DNA of 64,000 nucleotides from Pacificoceanicola sp048553275 (GTDB lineage Bacteria > Pseudomonadota > Alphaproteobacteria > Rhodobacterales > Rhodobacteraceae). This document shows, one piece after another, positions 32,889 through 41,861 of the stretch (within the stretch, counting starts at the first letter, position 1; the number at the start of each line of letters is the position of its first letter). Under the pieces are notes generated by a model. That model worked only from the letters and a program-made list of their open reading frames with translations. It did not search any database and had not been told where the DNA came from. Location: positions 434,001-498,000 of the forward strand of contig NZ_JBLZMW010000001.1 of NCBI RefSeq assembly GCF_048553275.1, read 5' to 3'. The translations under genes and the position numbers were made by a program.

Positions 32889-34199
32889 TCAGGCCAGGCG
32901 CTCGCCCTTGAGCGAATTCGGCCCGGAGGAGACGATTCGCACCGGTGCCAGATCGCCGGGGGCAAGCCCCTCGGCCTCGACGTGTACCGCGTGCAGGTAT
33001 TCGGACTTGCCGACCATCTGACCGGGCAGGCGGCCGGGCTTTTCAAAGAGCACGGTCACGTCGCGGCCGACCATGGCGTCCTGAAGCTCGCGCTGCTGGC
33101 GGGTGAGCAGGGCCTGCAGACGTTGCAGGCGGTCGTCCTTCTCCGCCTCCGGCACCTGAGGGCGCTCGGCGGCGGGTGTGCCGGGGCGTTCGGAGTATTT
33201 GAAAGAGAAGGCGCTGCCGTATTTGACCGCTTCGATCAGGGCCATGGTGTCCTGAAAATCCGCCTCCGTCTCTTCGGGGAAGCCGACGATGAAATCGCCC
33301 GACAGGTGCAGGTCGGGGCGCGCGGCGCGCAGGCGCTCTATCAAACGCAAATACTGCTCTGCCGTGTGGCTGCGGTTCATGCGTTTGAGGATCTTGTCCG
33401 ATCCGGCCTGCACGGGCAGGTGCAGGTAGGGCATGAGTTTTTCGCACTCCCCATGGGCGGCGATCAGCGCGTCGTCCATGTCGTTGGGGTGCGAGGTGGT
33501 GAAGCGGATGCGCTCCAGCCCGTCGATGGTGGCAAGCTCCCGGATCAGCCCGGCAAGCCCGCCATCGTGGCCGTGGTAGGCGTTGACGTTCTGGCCCAGC
33601 AGGGTGATCTCGCGCACGCCGCGCTCGACCAGATCGCGCGCTTCGCTCATCACGCGCTGCGCCCGGCGGGACACCTCCGCACCGCGGGTGTAGGGCACGA
33701 CGCAGAAGGCGCAGAACTTGTCACAGCCCTCCTGCACGGTGAGGAAGGCGGTCGGGCCTCGCTTTGCCTTGGGCCGGGCCTTGAGATGCTCGAACTTGTC
33801 CTCCTCGGGAAAGTCGGTGTCGAGCGCCTTGCCGCCATTGTGGGTGCGGGCGGTCAGCTCCGGCAGGCGGTGATAGCTCTGCGGGCCAACCACCAGATCG
33901 ACCATCGGCTGACGGCGCATGATCTCTTCGCCCTCGGCCTGCGCGACGCAGCCGGCGACTCCGATCTTGAGATCCGGCTTGTCCGCCTTCAGCCCCTTGT
34001 AGCGGCCAAGCTCGGAATAGACCTTCTCGGCGGCTTTTTCGCGGATGTGACAGGTGTTGAGCAGGATCATGTCCGCATCATCGGGCCTGTCCGTGGTGAC
34101 ATAGCCTTCGCCGCCCATGGCCTCGGCCATGCGCTCGGAGTCGTAGACGTTCATCTGGCAACCGTAGGTCTTGATGAAGAGCTTTTTGGGCGTGGTCAT
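32889..34199 (-). CDS. miaB: tRNA-2-methylthio-N6-dimethylallyladenosine synthase
   Basis: A 436-residue radical-SAM methylthiotransferase modifying A37 of tRNAs. Cluster-binding cysteines are in IKTYGCQMNVYDSERM, NTCHIREKA and VAGCVAQAEG for the auxiliary cluster, and in CDKFCAFCVVPYTRG for the radical-SAM cluster. A C-terminal TRAM domain (LFEKPGRLPGQMVGKSEYLH) binds RNA. It lies upstream of the OmpA/lipoprotein genes, which separate it from phoH. Confidence 0.96.
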   Translation of the reverse strand: MTTPKKLFIKTYGCQMNVYDSERMAEAMGGEGYVTTDRPDDADMILLNTCHIREKAAEKVYSELGRYKGLKADKPDLKIGVAGCVAQAEGEEIMRRQPMVDLVVGPQSYHRLPELTARTHNGGKALDTDFPEEDKFEHLKARPKAKRGPTAFLTVQEGCDKFCAFCVVPYTRGAEVSRRAQRVMSEARDLVERGVREITLLGQNVNAYHGHDGGLAGLIRELATIDGLERIRFTTSHPNDMDDALIAAHGECEKLMPYLHLPVQAGSDKILKRMNRSHTAEQYLRLIERLRAARPDLHLSGDFIVGFPEETEADFQDTMALIEAVKYGSAFSFKYSERPGTPAAERPQVPEAEKDDRLQRLQALLTRQQRELQDAMVGRDVTVLFEKPGRLPGQMVGKSEYLHAVHVEAEGLAPGDLAPVRIVSSGPNSLKGERLA

Positions 34200-34331
34200 G
34201 CTATCGGTCCTGTCGCGGGCGGCGCTGTATCAGAGGCGGCTGATACCGCGAATCCCCCCTGTCTTGCAATGCACGAGATTTTCACCGATTCTAGGCCAAA
34301 ACGCCGGGCAGGGCCGAACCAGAAAGCAGGC

Positions 34332-35201
34332 ATGCGGTATTCCACGTTAAGACAGTTCCTCGAAGCGGATCGGGCGGCGCTCATGCGCGGCCCTGTGGCA
34401 ATGATCTTTGCCGAGGACGATGTGGAGCTGGCCACCACCCTGCGCCATCACCGTCAGCTTGGCTTTGAGGTGACGATCGCCTTCATGGAGCCACGTTTTC
34501 CGCTGCCCTCCGACCTGCGGCAAAAGGTGATCCGCATCGACTTCAATCCGCGCGTCGAGGGCGTGGTGCAGGACTGCGTCAATCAGGTGAGCGCCGCCGC
34601 GCCGGGGCAGTGGCTGTTCTACTGCTACAATGCCGAGTACCTGTTTTACCCGTTCTGCGAAACGCGGCGGGTGTCGGAGCTGCTGGCCTTCCATACCGAA
34701 GAGCGTCGCGATGCCATGCTCACCTATGTGGTGGATCTCTATGCCGGGGACCTGCGTCGCTGGCCGCTGGCCGTGTCTCTGGACGATGCGCATATCGATC
34801 GGTCGGGCTATTATGCGCTGGCGCGGAACGATCCGGAGAACCACAATCACCCCAAGGAACGGCAACTGGATTTCTATGGCGGCCTGCGCTGGCGCTATGA
34901 GGAGCACGTCCCGCAGGCGCGGCGCAAGATCGACCGTATCGCGCTGTTCCGCGCCAAGCCGGGGCTGAGGCTGCGCGAGGATCACACGTTTTCCGACGAG
35001 GAATACAACACCTACGCCTGTCCGTGGCACAACAATCTGACGGCGGCTCTGGTGTCGTTTCGCACGGCGAAGGCATTGAAGACGAACCCGGGCAGCACCT
35101 TCGACATCCCGACGTTCAAGTGGCACAACTCGGTGGCCTTTGAATGGCACTCGCGCCAATTGCTCGATCTGGGACTGATGGAGCCGGGCCAGTGGTTCTG
35201 A
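34332..35201 (+). CDS. conserved hypothetical protein, possible glycosyltransferase-like
   Basis: A 289-residue protein from the ATG at 34332; the open frame upstream of this point is antisense to miaB and is not coding. The start MRYSTLRQFLEADRAALMRG leads into VAMIFAEDDVELATTLRHHR, an alpha/beta segment with an acidic pair. Later parts are aromatic- and His-rich (YNTYACPWHNN, FKWHNSVAFEWHSRQLL). Overall feel is that of GT-A-like proteins of roseobacters, but no DxD motif is convincing. It is divergent from miaB. Confidence 0.6.
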   Translation: MRYSTLRQFLEADRAALMRGPVAMIFAEDDVELATTLRHHRQLGFEVTIAFMEPRFPLPSDLRQKVIRIDFNPRVEGVVQDCVNQVSAAAPGQWLFYCYNAEYLFYPFCETRRVSELLAFHTEERRDAMLTYVVDLYAGDLRRWPLAVSLDDAHIDRSGYYALARNDPENHNHPKERQLDFYGGLRWRYEEHVPQARRKIDRIALFRAKPGLRLREDHTFSDEEYNTYACPWHNNLTAALVSFRTAKALKTNPGSTFDIPTFKWHNSVAFEWHSRQLLDLGLMEPGQWF

Positions 35202-35216
35202 CCCGGCGGTTCGACG

Positions 35217-35885
35217 TTACCCGAAGTCCTCTGTGATGATCTTCGCGTCGGACACGCCGAGTTTCTTCAGCTCGGCAGGCAGAGCCTCGACCATCGGATC
35301 AGGGCCGCAGATGTAACAGGGGCCGTCCTCGATCAAACCTTTGAGCATCTCGGCGTCGATCATGCCCCGGCTGAGCGCGCTCGAAGGCTCATCGGTGACG
35401 GTGTAAAAGGTCTTCAGCCCGGCCATCCCCTCGAATTCGTCGCGCAGGATGATGTCCGCCTCGCTCTGGTTCGAGAACACGAGCGTGTTGCCCGCAAGCG
35501 TACCCTTCTCCGCCAGCTTGGCCCGCAGGATGGAAATGAACGGCGTCACGCCCGCGCCGCCCGCGATGAAGGTGCCGTCGCCTTTGTCCTCGATCGCGCC
35601 CCAGGCGTCCTCGATCAGCACGGTGTCGCCCGGCTTCAGATCTGCGATCTGCTTTGTCACGCCGTCATGCTCGGGGTAGGATTTGATGGTGAACTCCAGC
35701 CGGTCTTCCTGTGGCAGGCTGGTGAAGGTGAACGGGCGCTGTTCCGCGCGCCAGCTGTCCCGGTCCAGCGCCAGATCGGTGGCCTGCCCGGGCGTGTAAG
35801 CGTAGCCTTCGGGCTTGTCGAAGACGTAGCGGTTCACATCGTGGGTGATCTTCTCCCGCGATTGCAGGGTCAGCGTATGGGTCAT
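35217..35885 (-). CDS. FAD/NAD(P)H flavodoxin-reductase-like oxidoreductase
   Basis: From the ATG at 35885 (GGAG 8 bases upstream), 222 residues. The FAD domain has RPFTFTSLPQEDRLEFTIK, and the NAD(P)H domain has FIAGGAGVTPFISILR and YICGPDPMVEALPAELKKLG. No ferredoxin domain is attached, so it needs a separate electron partner. Ferredoxin-NADP reductase-like activity is likely; the partner is not identifiable here. Confidence 0.85.
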   Translation of the reverse strand: MTHTLTLQSREKITHDVNRYVFDKPEGYAYTPGQATDLALDRDSWRAEQRPFTFTSLPQEDRLEFTIKSYPEHDGVTKQIADLKPGDTVLIEDAWGAIEDKGDGTFIAGGAGVTPFISILRAKLAEKGTLAGNTLVFSNQSEADIILRDEFEGMAGLKTFYTVTDEPSSALSRGMIDAEMLKGLIEDGPCYICGPDPMVEALPAELKKLGVSDAKIITEDFG

Positions 35886-35938
35886 TGTTTTCTCCATTCA
35901 TTTGAAAGGAGAACGTGCAGGCCCGGGGCGCGGTTCCG

Positions 35939-36241
35939 TCAGGTGCCGAAACTGCAGAGCGCCGGGTTGCCAGCGGACGAGCGGATCAGCGCGCCATTCT
36001 CGAAGACCGCATGGATGTAGGCGCCCGCGCTGCCGTAGCTCAGGCAGGCCTGATCCCAGTTCGCAGGGTTGCGCACATAGCCAACCTCGGGGCCGAGAAT
36101 GGCAAAGGCCTGCTCTTCGGTCATGCCGGGCTGGAGCTGCGCGACGGCGGCGCCGGGCGCGGAAGAGGCGGAGGGCGCCGGACCGTCCGTGCAGCCCGCC
36201 AAGGCAAGCAGTGTCAGGGCAGTGAGGGGCAGGCGGATCAT
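35939..36241 (-). CDS. small lipoprotein, SmpA/BamE-like fold
   Basis: A 100-residue lipoprotein beginning at the ATG at 36241 (AAGGAGA 6 bases upstream), with lipobox LALAGC. The mature part includes LQPGMTEEQAFAILGPEVGY, the two-helix start seen in SmpA/OmlA-type periplasmic proteins, then a strand region ending ALCSFGT. It may sit in the outer membrane. A specific role in the BAM complex is not shown. Confidence 0.72.
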   Translation of the reverse strand: MIRLPLTALTLLALAGCTDGPAPSASSAPGAAVAQLQPGMTEEQAFAILGPEVGYVRNPANWDQACLSYGSAGAYIHAVFENGALIRSSAGNPALCSFGT

Positions 36242-36269
36242 GGCGCTCTCCTTTATCGGTGTGGACGGA

Positions 36270-37058
36270 TCAGAGGTGATCGTACTGCGGCATTCCCAGC
36301 ACGTGATAGCCGCCATCGACGCGAACGATTTCGCCGGTGGTGCAGGCGCCCGCGTCGGAGATCAGCCAGACGGCCGTGCCGCCGACGGCCTCCAGCGTGG
36401 CATTGCTGCCAAGCGGGGCGTTCTGATCGGTGTGCTTGTAGGTTTTGCGCGCGCCGCCAATCGCCGCGCCCGCCAGCGTTTTCATCGGGCCGGGGGAGAT
36501 GGCATTGACGCGGATGCCGTCCGGGCCGAGGTCATTGGCAAGATAGCGCGTGGCGCTCTCAAGCGCCGCCTTGGCCACGCCCATGACGTTGTAATTGGGC
36601 GTTACGCGGGTGCTGCCCATGTAGGTCAGGGTCAGCAGCGTGCCACCGTCCGCCATCATCGGATGCGCCCGGCGGGCGATGTCGATGAAGCTGTAGGCGG
36701 AGATGTCCAGCGAGTTCTTGAAGTTCTCGCGGGAGGTGTTGAGGATACGGCCCTGAAGCTCGGTCTTGTCCGAATAGGCAATCGCATGAATGACGAAATC
36801 GAGCCGGTCCCAACGAGCTTTCAGAGCCTCGAAGGCGGCATCGAGGCTGGCATCGTCGGTCACATCCACATCAACCATGAAGTCACTGCCGACACTGGCC
36901 GCGAGCGGCTCCAGGCGCTTTCCGAAGGCTTCGCCCTGATAGGTGAAGGCCAGCTCGGCCCCAGCCTCGGCGCAGGCCCTGGCAATACCCCAGGCAATCG
37001 AGCGCTCGTTCGCCACGCCCATCACAAGCCCGCGCTTGCCGTTCAGTGAAATCGTCAT
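36270..37058 (-). CDS. fabI: enoyl-[acyl-carrier-protein] reductase (NADH)
   Basis: Performs the last reduction of each fatty-acid elongation cycle. From the ATG at 37058 (GGAGGGG just upstream), 262 residues. The NAD-binding start is LVMGVANERSIAWGIARACAEAGAE. The active site has Tyr-x6-Lys in YNVMGVAKAALE, and the substrate loop is ISPGPMKTLAGAAIGG. The usual partners fabA and fabB lie on the same strand upstream but separated (see 37867 and 43222). Confidence 0.96.
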   Translation of the reverse strand: MTISLNGKRGLVMGVANERSIAWGIARACAEAGAELAFTYQGEAFGKRLEPLAASVGSDFMVDVDVTDDASLDAAFEALKARWDRLDFVIHAIAYSDKTELQGRILNTSRENFKNSLDISAYSFIDIARRAHPMMADGGTLLTLTYMGSTRVTPNYNVMGVAKAALESATRYLANDLGPDGIRVNAISPGPMKTLAGAAIGGARKTYKHTDQNAPLGSNATLEAVGGTAVWLISDAGACTTGEIVRVDGGYHVLGMPQYDHL

Positions 37059-37296
37059 ATGCCCCTCCGGCGTTTTGATCATACCTGACCGGATCGGGTT
37101 GCAAGGTCAAGTTTCGCGGGCGGGTTTGTTGGGAGTGGGCGGCAGCAACGCGGACCAAGCGGCCATCCATTCTTCAAGGCTTGGAGATAACGACGTGTTC
37201 AACCTTGTGCGACACCCGGCGGAAGCATACGTTGAGGCAACGCACCGGGCTTTGATGGAGCACGTGCGCAACTCATCAAAGTCATCGCCCTGACGC

Positions 37297-37316
37297 AAAT
37301 CAGGCAACCCTGATTT
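37297..37316 (+). terminator. 8-bp hairpin, terminator-like
   Basis: AAATCAGG at 37297-37304 pairs with CCTGATTT at 37309-37316 around a 4-base loop, with the terminal T-run in the 3' arm. It starts 4 bases after the stop (37291-37293) of a short plus-strand open frame that may be a remnant. Direction is more plausible on the plus strand. Confidence 0.5.
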
Positions 37317-37324
37317 TCCTGAGG

Positions 37325-37360
37325 ATCGGTCCATCCGGCATGTCGCCGGACCGATTTTTA
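37325..37360 (+). terminator. strong hairpin with T-run ahead of the 43-residue gene
   Basis: ATCGGTCC at 37325-37332 pairs with GGACCGAT at 37348-37355, with an inner CCGGC/GCCGG stem, followed by TTTTA. It has the form of an intrinsic terminator on the plus strand and ends 13-16 bases before the small gene's ATG. It may be a leader attenuator or the end of an upstream transcript. Confidence 0.6.
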
Positions 37361-37375
37361 ACCTGTGAGGTCATG

Positions 37376-37507
37376 ATGGGAAAAGGCAACAACAAGCGCG
37401 GAAACAAGGAAGCGAAGAAACCGAAGCAAGAGAAGCCCAAGACTCTTGCGACGGCGAATTCCGGTGCCGTGAAACCAGTCTCGCTTGGCGAGAAGAAGCG
37501 CAAGTAA
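37376..37507 (+). CDS. 43-residue highly basic protein
   Basis: MGKGNNKRGNKEAKKPKQEK then PKTLATANSGAVKPVSLGEK and a KRK tail; about one third Lys or Arg, with no hydrophobic segment. Start is the second of two adjacent ATGs (37373, 37376), with GAGG 5 bases before the latter. Similar short Lys-rich GNNKRGNKEAKKPK proteins occur widely in proteobacteria without assigned function; binding to nucleic acid or ribosome is a guess from charge. It lies on the opposite strand between fabI and fabB. Confidence 0.72.
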   Translation: MGKGNNKRGNKEAKKPKQEKPKTLATANSGAVKPVSLGEKKRK

Positions 37508-37866
37508 GTCAACAAACGGGCGAGCAAGACCTGTTCGCCCGCTACTGGCACAGCAGTTTCGATGCCATAGCTGGCTCGCTTCACTGCGAGGACAGGGTTA
37601 TGGCAACAGGGACCCTCTGCCCCGTGAGTCCAGCCACAAAAACCATCCGTCCGATTGAAGCATGTGGCCTCAATTCGTGCTGTAGGCACCTGCGTCTATT
37701 GAGTGGCTGAACTCGCCAAGTTGCGCCAATCGTTCGACGAGCGCGGTTTCATGCAACAGTGGCCGAGCTCGGTTTGACTGGATCAATGTCTGTTTGGGAT
37801 CGAAGCCGCCGTTCAACATCACAGGCAGGGGGCATGGCCGCTCCGATAAAAGCGGCCATATCTTGC
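37508..37866. other. gap without recognised gene between the 43-residue gene and fabB
   Basis: About 360 bases of lower GC than the flanks. No open frame is supported. A palindrome at about 37842-37858 (GGCCGCT...AGCGGCC) lies just past the fabB stop and could be its terminator on the minus strand, although no T-run follows. Confidence 0.5.
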
Positions 37867-39096
37867 TTAATCTCGGAATTTCGACAGGATCATCGACCCG
37901 TTGGTGCCGCCAAAGCCGAAGCTGTTGGTCATCACCGAGTCCAATCCGGCATTTTCCGTCATGGTGGTGACGATTTCTTCGGGCTTCAGGGCCGGGTCCA
38001 GTGTCTCGACGTTGATCGACGGGATGAGGAAGTCATGCTCCAGCGCGAGCAGACAGTAGATCGCCTCCTGCGCGCCCGTGGCCCCCTGAGAGTGCCCCGT
38101 CATGGATTTTGTCGAAGAGACCGGGGGCGTGCTGCCGTCGCCGAACACCCGGCGGACCGCTTCGATCTCGCCGACATCGCCGACCGGGGTCGAGGTGCCG
38201 TGGGCGTTGATATAGCTGACCTTGCGGCCCTCGGGCAGGGTGCTGAGCGCCACGCGCATGGCCCGCTCGCCGCCTTCGCCGGAGGGGGCCACCATGTCCG
38301 CGCCGTCGGAGGTCGCGCCATAGCCCGTGACCTCGGCGTAGATCTTCGCACCGCGCGCCTTGGCGTGTTCCAGCTCTTCCAGAACTAGAATGCCGCCGCC
38401 GCCGCCGATGACAAAGCCGTCGCGATCCGCGTCAAATGCGCGGGACGCGCGTTCCGGCGTGTCGTTGTATTTCGAGGACATCGCGCCCATGGCGTCGAAC
38501 AGGCAGGAGAGCGTCCAGTCCAGTTCCTCGCCGCCGCCCGCGAACATCACGTCCTGCTTGCCCAGCATGATCTGCTCCGCCGCGTTGCCGATGCAATGCA
38601 GCGAGGTCGAGCAGGCGGAGGTGATCGAGTAGTTGATGCCCTTGATCTGATAGGCCGTGGCGAGGTTCGCCGAGACCGTCGAGCACATGCACTTCGGCAC
38701 GGCAAACGGCCCGATCCGTTTCGTTGCGCCGGTTTTCAGCACGGTCTGATGTGCGGTGAGCATGGCAGAGGTCGACGGCCCGCCCGATCCGGCCACAAGA
38801 CCGGTGCGGGGGTTGATGATGTCGCTCTCTTCCAGCCCGCTGTCCTTGATCGCCTGATCCATGGCGATATAGGCATAGGCCGCCCCCGGCCCCATGAAGC
38901 GCAGGGTCCGCTTGTCGATGTGATCGGCGGGGTCGAGCTTGATATCCCCGGCGATCTGACTGCGGAAGCCATGCTCTTTCATGGCTTCGTTGGCGGTGAT
39001 GCCGGATTTCCCGGCCTTCAGGGAGGCCAGAACCTCCTCAGCATTGTTCCCGATGGAGGACACGACCCCCAACCCTGTGACGACGACGCGGCGCAT
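37867..39096 (-). CDS. fabB: 3-oxoacyl-[acyl-carrier-protein] synthase I
   Basis: Elongating condensing enzyme needed in the anaerobic-type unsaturated fatty-acid route with FabA. The 409-residue product has the nucleophile Cys in ITSACSTSLHCIGNAAEQI, the two active His in NAHGTSTPVGDVGE and KSMTGHSQGATG, and the C-terminal TNSFGFGGTNGSMIL. In related genomes it directly follows fabA; here the gap is 4.1 kb. Confidence 0.97.
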   Translation of the reverse strand: MRRVVVTGLGVVSSIGNNAEEVLASLKAGKSGITANEAMKEHGFRSQIAGDIKLDPADHIDKRTLRFMGPGAAYAYIAMDQAIKDSGLEESDIINPRTGLVAGSGGPSTSAMLTAHQTVLKTGATKRIGPFAVPKCMCSTVSANLATAYQIKGINYSITSACSTSLHCIGNAAEQIMLGKQDVMFAGGGEELDWTLSCLFDAMGAMSSKYNDTPERASRAFDADRDGFVIGGGGGILVLEELEHAKARGAKIYAEVTGYGATSDGADMVAPSGEGGERAMRVALSTLPEGRKVSYINAHGTSTPVGDVGEIEAVRRVFGDGSTPPVSSTKSMTGHSQGATGAQEAIYCLLALEHDFLIPSINVETLDPALKPEEIVTTMTENAGLDSVMTNSFGFGGTNGSMILSKFRD

Positions 39097-39226
39097 AAAG
39101 GCTCCCTTCGCTTGGTTGGCTCGTGTTTAGGACATGGGGCAGGGGGCGCGCAAGGTGGGGTTGGTGGTGCCCCGTCCACGTCGGATTGTAATCGGGGCAA
39201 AAGCGTTGAAGATTGAGCCTGCGACA

Positions 39227-39796
39227 ATGGATGTGGGAGTGCATGTTTTGGACATGATGCAGGCAATGGCGAAATACTGGGCGGCCCCTGATACCCTCGT
39301 TGTCGAAGCCGGGGATCCAGCCGCGATGATAGCCTGGCTTGAAAAGCAAGACGTGGACACATGGCACAGGGTGGTTCAATCCTGGAACTATGACAGCGGA
39401 GATGCGGTCCTGCGCTGGATTCTGAGTAGGCCGGAATGCGACCGGGGCACGGCTGCTCAGGTGTTTTTGGTTGAGGGCCTTGGCCATTGGATCAATGGCG
39501 TGGCCGCAGACCCGAGAAAATTTGACGATGAAAATCACATCTGCCGGGTCGTGCTTGATCATTGGTCTCATTATGAGCAAGGCGTGCTCAAGCCGCACGA
39601 AGAGCATCTGCCTGCCGCCTTAATGGCGCGCATAACGGCGCTCTACGACAGGCCGCCGTTTGAGGGCACAGCATTCCGCGCGATCATGGAGTACCAGGGA
39701 GAGCGCGATGCCGTGTCCAAGTATGCGTCGGAGGATGGCAAGATCATGGTCGACTTCAATTACTGGGCTAAGGTGAACGGTGTAACCGTCGGTTGA
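39227..39796 (+). CDS. DUF4274-like hypothetical protein
   Basis: The start is uncertain; 39227 (MDVGVHVLDMMQAMAKYW) is used because the frame upstream is Arg/Val-rich and overlaps the fabB promoter side. The 189-residue product has WNYDSGDAVLRWILSRPECD and RGTAAQVFLVEGLGHW, typical of DUF4274, a family found near polymorphic toxin or immunity loci and in scattered genomes. No toxin is adjacent. Codon use looks more relaxed than in the fab genes, consistent with transfer. Confidence 0.65.
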   Translation: MDVGVHVLDMMQAMAKYWAAPDTLVVEAGDPAAMIAWLEKQDVDTWHRVVQSWNYDSGDAVLRWILSRPECDRGTAAQVFLVEGLGHWINGVAADPRKFDDENHICRVVLDHWSHYEQGVLKPHEEHLPAALMARITALYDRPPFEGTAFRAIMEYQGERDAVSKYASEDGKIMVDFNYWAKVNGVTVG

Positions 39797-39860
39797 TCTG
39801 CGCGAACAGCCCCGGCGCTTTCGCGCCGGGGCTGTCTGTTTTGTGTATCCAGTCAGTCGG

Positions 39861-41747
39861 TTACCCGATCAGCTCGCCGTCCTCGCGCCACACGGCAACC
39901 ACGGAGGAGCGGGGTTTGCCGGTGCCGTCGGGCCATGCGCCGCCCGGGTGCTGGACGCCGACGAAGGCGACTTTCTTGTCCGCAGACCAGCACAGACCGG
40001 TGACTTCGGCGCCGTTGGGAACGGTCATGAAGCGGGCGATTTCGCCGGTTTCGGTGTTGCCGAGCAGCATCTGGTTGTTGCCCATGCCCTCGAATTCACC
40101 TTCGTTGCTGTAATCGCCGTCGGTCTGGATCCAGAGGGTGCCGTCCGAGGAGAACGCCATGCCATCCGGAGAGTTGAACATGTTGCCTGCGTTCACGTTT
40201 TCCGAACCGGCATAGGCGTTGTCATAGACGGTGGGATTGCCCGCCATCACATAGAGATCCCAGGTGAAGGTGTCCGCGGCGTGGTCGCCGTCCGCCGGCA
40301 CCCAGCGCGCGATCTGGCCATAGTTGTTGGTCTCACGCGGGTTGACCGCGTTGACGGAGGTGTCGTCGCCGCCTGCGTTCGGCTTCACGCCGCGGTTCTT
40401 GTTGTTGGTCAGCGCGACATAGGCTTCGGGCTTGACCGGGTTGGCCGCGACCCATTCGGGACGGTCCATGGTGGTGCCGCCCGCCGCCGAGGCCGCCATG
40501 CGGGTGAAAACCAGGATTTCAGCTGCATCCATGCCGGTGGTCTCCGGCGTCAGCGCCAGCCATTCGCCGGTCTGATCGTCGTTGAACTTTGCGACATGGA
40601 GTGTGCCGTCGTTCAGCAGATCGCCGCCGTTGGTGCCTTCTTCCCATGTGCCGTTGGAGACGAAGCGGTAGAGGTATTCGCCGCGTTCGTCGTCGCCCAT
40701 GTACACCACGAGACGGCCATCGGAGGCCTGAACCATCTCGGCGTTTTCGTGCTTGAAGCGGCCCAGGGCGGTGCGCTTGATCGGGGTGCTGTCCGGGTTT
40801 GCCGGGTCGATCTCGGTGATGAAGCCGTGACGGTGCGGCTCGTTCGGCTCTTTCGAGATGTCGTAGCGCTCGTCAAACTTTTCATAGGCATAGCGACCCT
40901 CGCCGCCGATGCCATAACGCTTGTACCCTTCGCCCTCGGGCATCTCGCCCGTGGCGCCGAAGTAGCCGTTGAAGTTCTCCTCACAGGTCAGGTAGGTGCC
41001 CCAGAGGGTCTTGCCGGACCCGCAGTTGTTCATGGTGCCCTTGACTGTGCGGCCTTCGGGATCTGCGTTCGTCTGAACCAGCGCGTGACCGGCCAAGGGG
41101 CCTTGCAGCTCCATGACGGTCTCATGCGTGATGCGGCGGTTGTAGGGGCTGTCGACGACAATCTCGTAGCCGTTGCCGGTGTCCGCGACTTCCATGACGG
41201 TCACACCCTGAAGGTTCTTCAGCAGCGTGACCTCATCGGCCGTCTGCGGCGTGCCTTCGGAGGCGGCGGGCAGGTTGATCTTGGGGTTCACATATTCGGA
41301 GTTCACGGCGATCAGCTGTTTGCCGTCCACTTCGAACAGCTCCATGCCGTCGGTGTTCTCGCCAAAGACCTTGTCGGACATCTCGACGGAGACGCCGGTT
41401 TCGGCGTCGTAGGCGCCCTCGGCCTCGGACCACAGCGCGTCCCCCCAACGCACGAGCACCTTGTGGGTGTAGCCCTCGGGGAGGTGGATTTCGTGGTCGG
41501 TGGCGATGTCGATGGGTTTGAAGGCGAAGCCCGCGCCATGCGCCTCGGCGCGCGCGGCGGTGGTCGAGGACATCAGCCCGGCGCCCATGACCGTGGCGGC
41601 CGAGCCAAAGGCCAGCGCGCCGCCAAGAAAGCCACGGCGCGAGATCGCGCGCTCGACGACGGCGTCGAAGCCGTTGTTGTCGGGGCGCGGGTCGCGGTGC
41701 TCGTCAAAATCATCCCAAGACAGGTCGATGAGGTGCTTGTCGGCCAT
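39861..41747 (-). CDS. phoX: PhoX-family alkaline phosphatase, Tat-exported
   Basis: A 628-residue calcium/iron-dependent phosphomonoesterase. The twin-arginine signal RAISRRGFLGG follows a 35-residue lead. The mature sequence has PEGYTHKVLVRWGD, LIAVNSEYVNP, WGTYLTCEENFNGYFGATG, KHENAEMV, VYMGDDERGEYLYRFVS and PDGMAFSSDGTLWIQTDGD, matching PhoX ligands and propeller blades. It releases phosphate from organic phosphomonoesters in the periplasm. A PHO-box-like triple repeat lies at 41829-41861. Confidence 0.95.
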   Translation of the reverse strand: MADKHLIDLSWDDFDEHRDPRPDNNGFDAVVERAISRRGFLGGALAFGSAATVMGAGLMSSTTAARAEAHGAGFAFKPIDIATDHEIHLPEGYTHKVLVRWGDALWSEAEGAYDAETGVSVEMSDKVFGENTDGMELFEVDGKQLIAVNSEYVNPKINLPAASEGTPQTADEVTLLKNLQGVTVMEVADTGNGYEIVVDSPYNRRITHETVMELQGPLAGHALVQTNADPEGRTVKGTMNNCGSGKTLWGTYLTCEENFNGYFGATGEMPEGEGYKRYGIGGEGRYAYEKFDERYDISKEPNEPHRHGFITEIDPANPDSTPIKRTALGRFKHENAEMVQASDGRLVVYMGDDERGEYLYRFVSNGTWEEGTNGGDLLNDGTLHVAKFNDDQTGEWLALTPETTGMDAAEILVFTRMAASAAGGTTMDRPEWVAANPVKPEAYVALTNNKNRGVKPNAGGDDTSVNAVNPRETNNYGQIARWVPADGDHAADTFTWDLYVMAGNPTVYDNAYAGSENVNAGNMFNSPDGMAFSSDGTLWIQTDGDYSNEGEFEGMGNNQMLLGNTETGEIARFMTVPNGAEVTGLCWSADKKVAFVGVQHPGGAWPDGTGKPRSSVVAVWREDGELIG

Positions 41748-41828
41748 GGTGTCTTTCCCTTGCTGGCAAAATTCGCTTGCAGGACGCGTGCCCTGTCAGA
41801 CTGGGGCGGTAAGGGCCGGCTGCAAAGG

Positions 41829-41861
41829 GCGTGTGACGGTTTGGTTAAGGTTTTGTGACAA
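41829..41861 (-). promoter_or_regulatory. PHO-box-like 11-bp repeats upstream of phoX
   Basis: On the minus strand three 11-base units follow each other: TTGTCACAAAA, CCTTAACCAAA, CCGTCACACGC. The first seven bases of each resemble the CTGTCAT half-site of PhoB boxes, with the outer two units close to consensus and the middle one weak. The site lies about 80-115 bases before the phoX ATG. The divergent membrane-protein gene at 42007 could share it. Confidence 0.55.

Noticed and set aside
37135..37293. Short plus-strand frame ending just before a hairpin
   Set aside because: Position before a terminator-like stem is suggestive, but there is no clear start, no ribosome binding site and no family resemblance.
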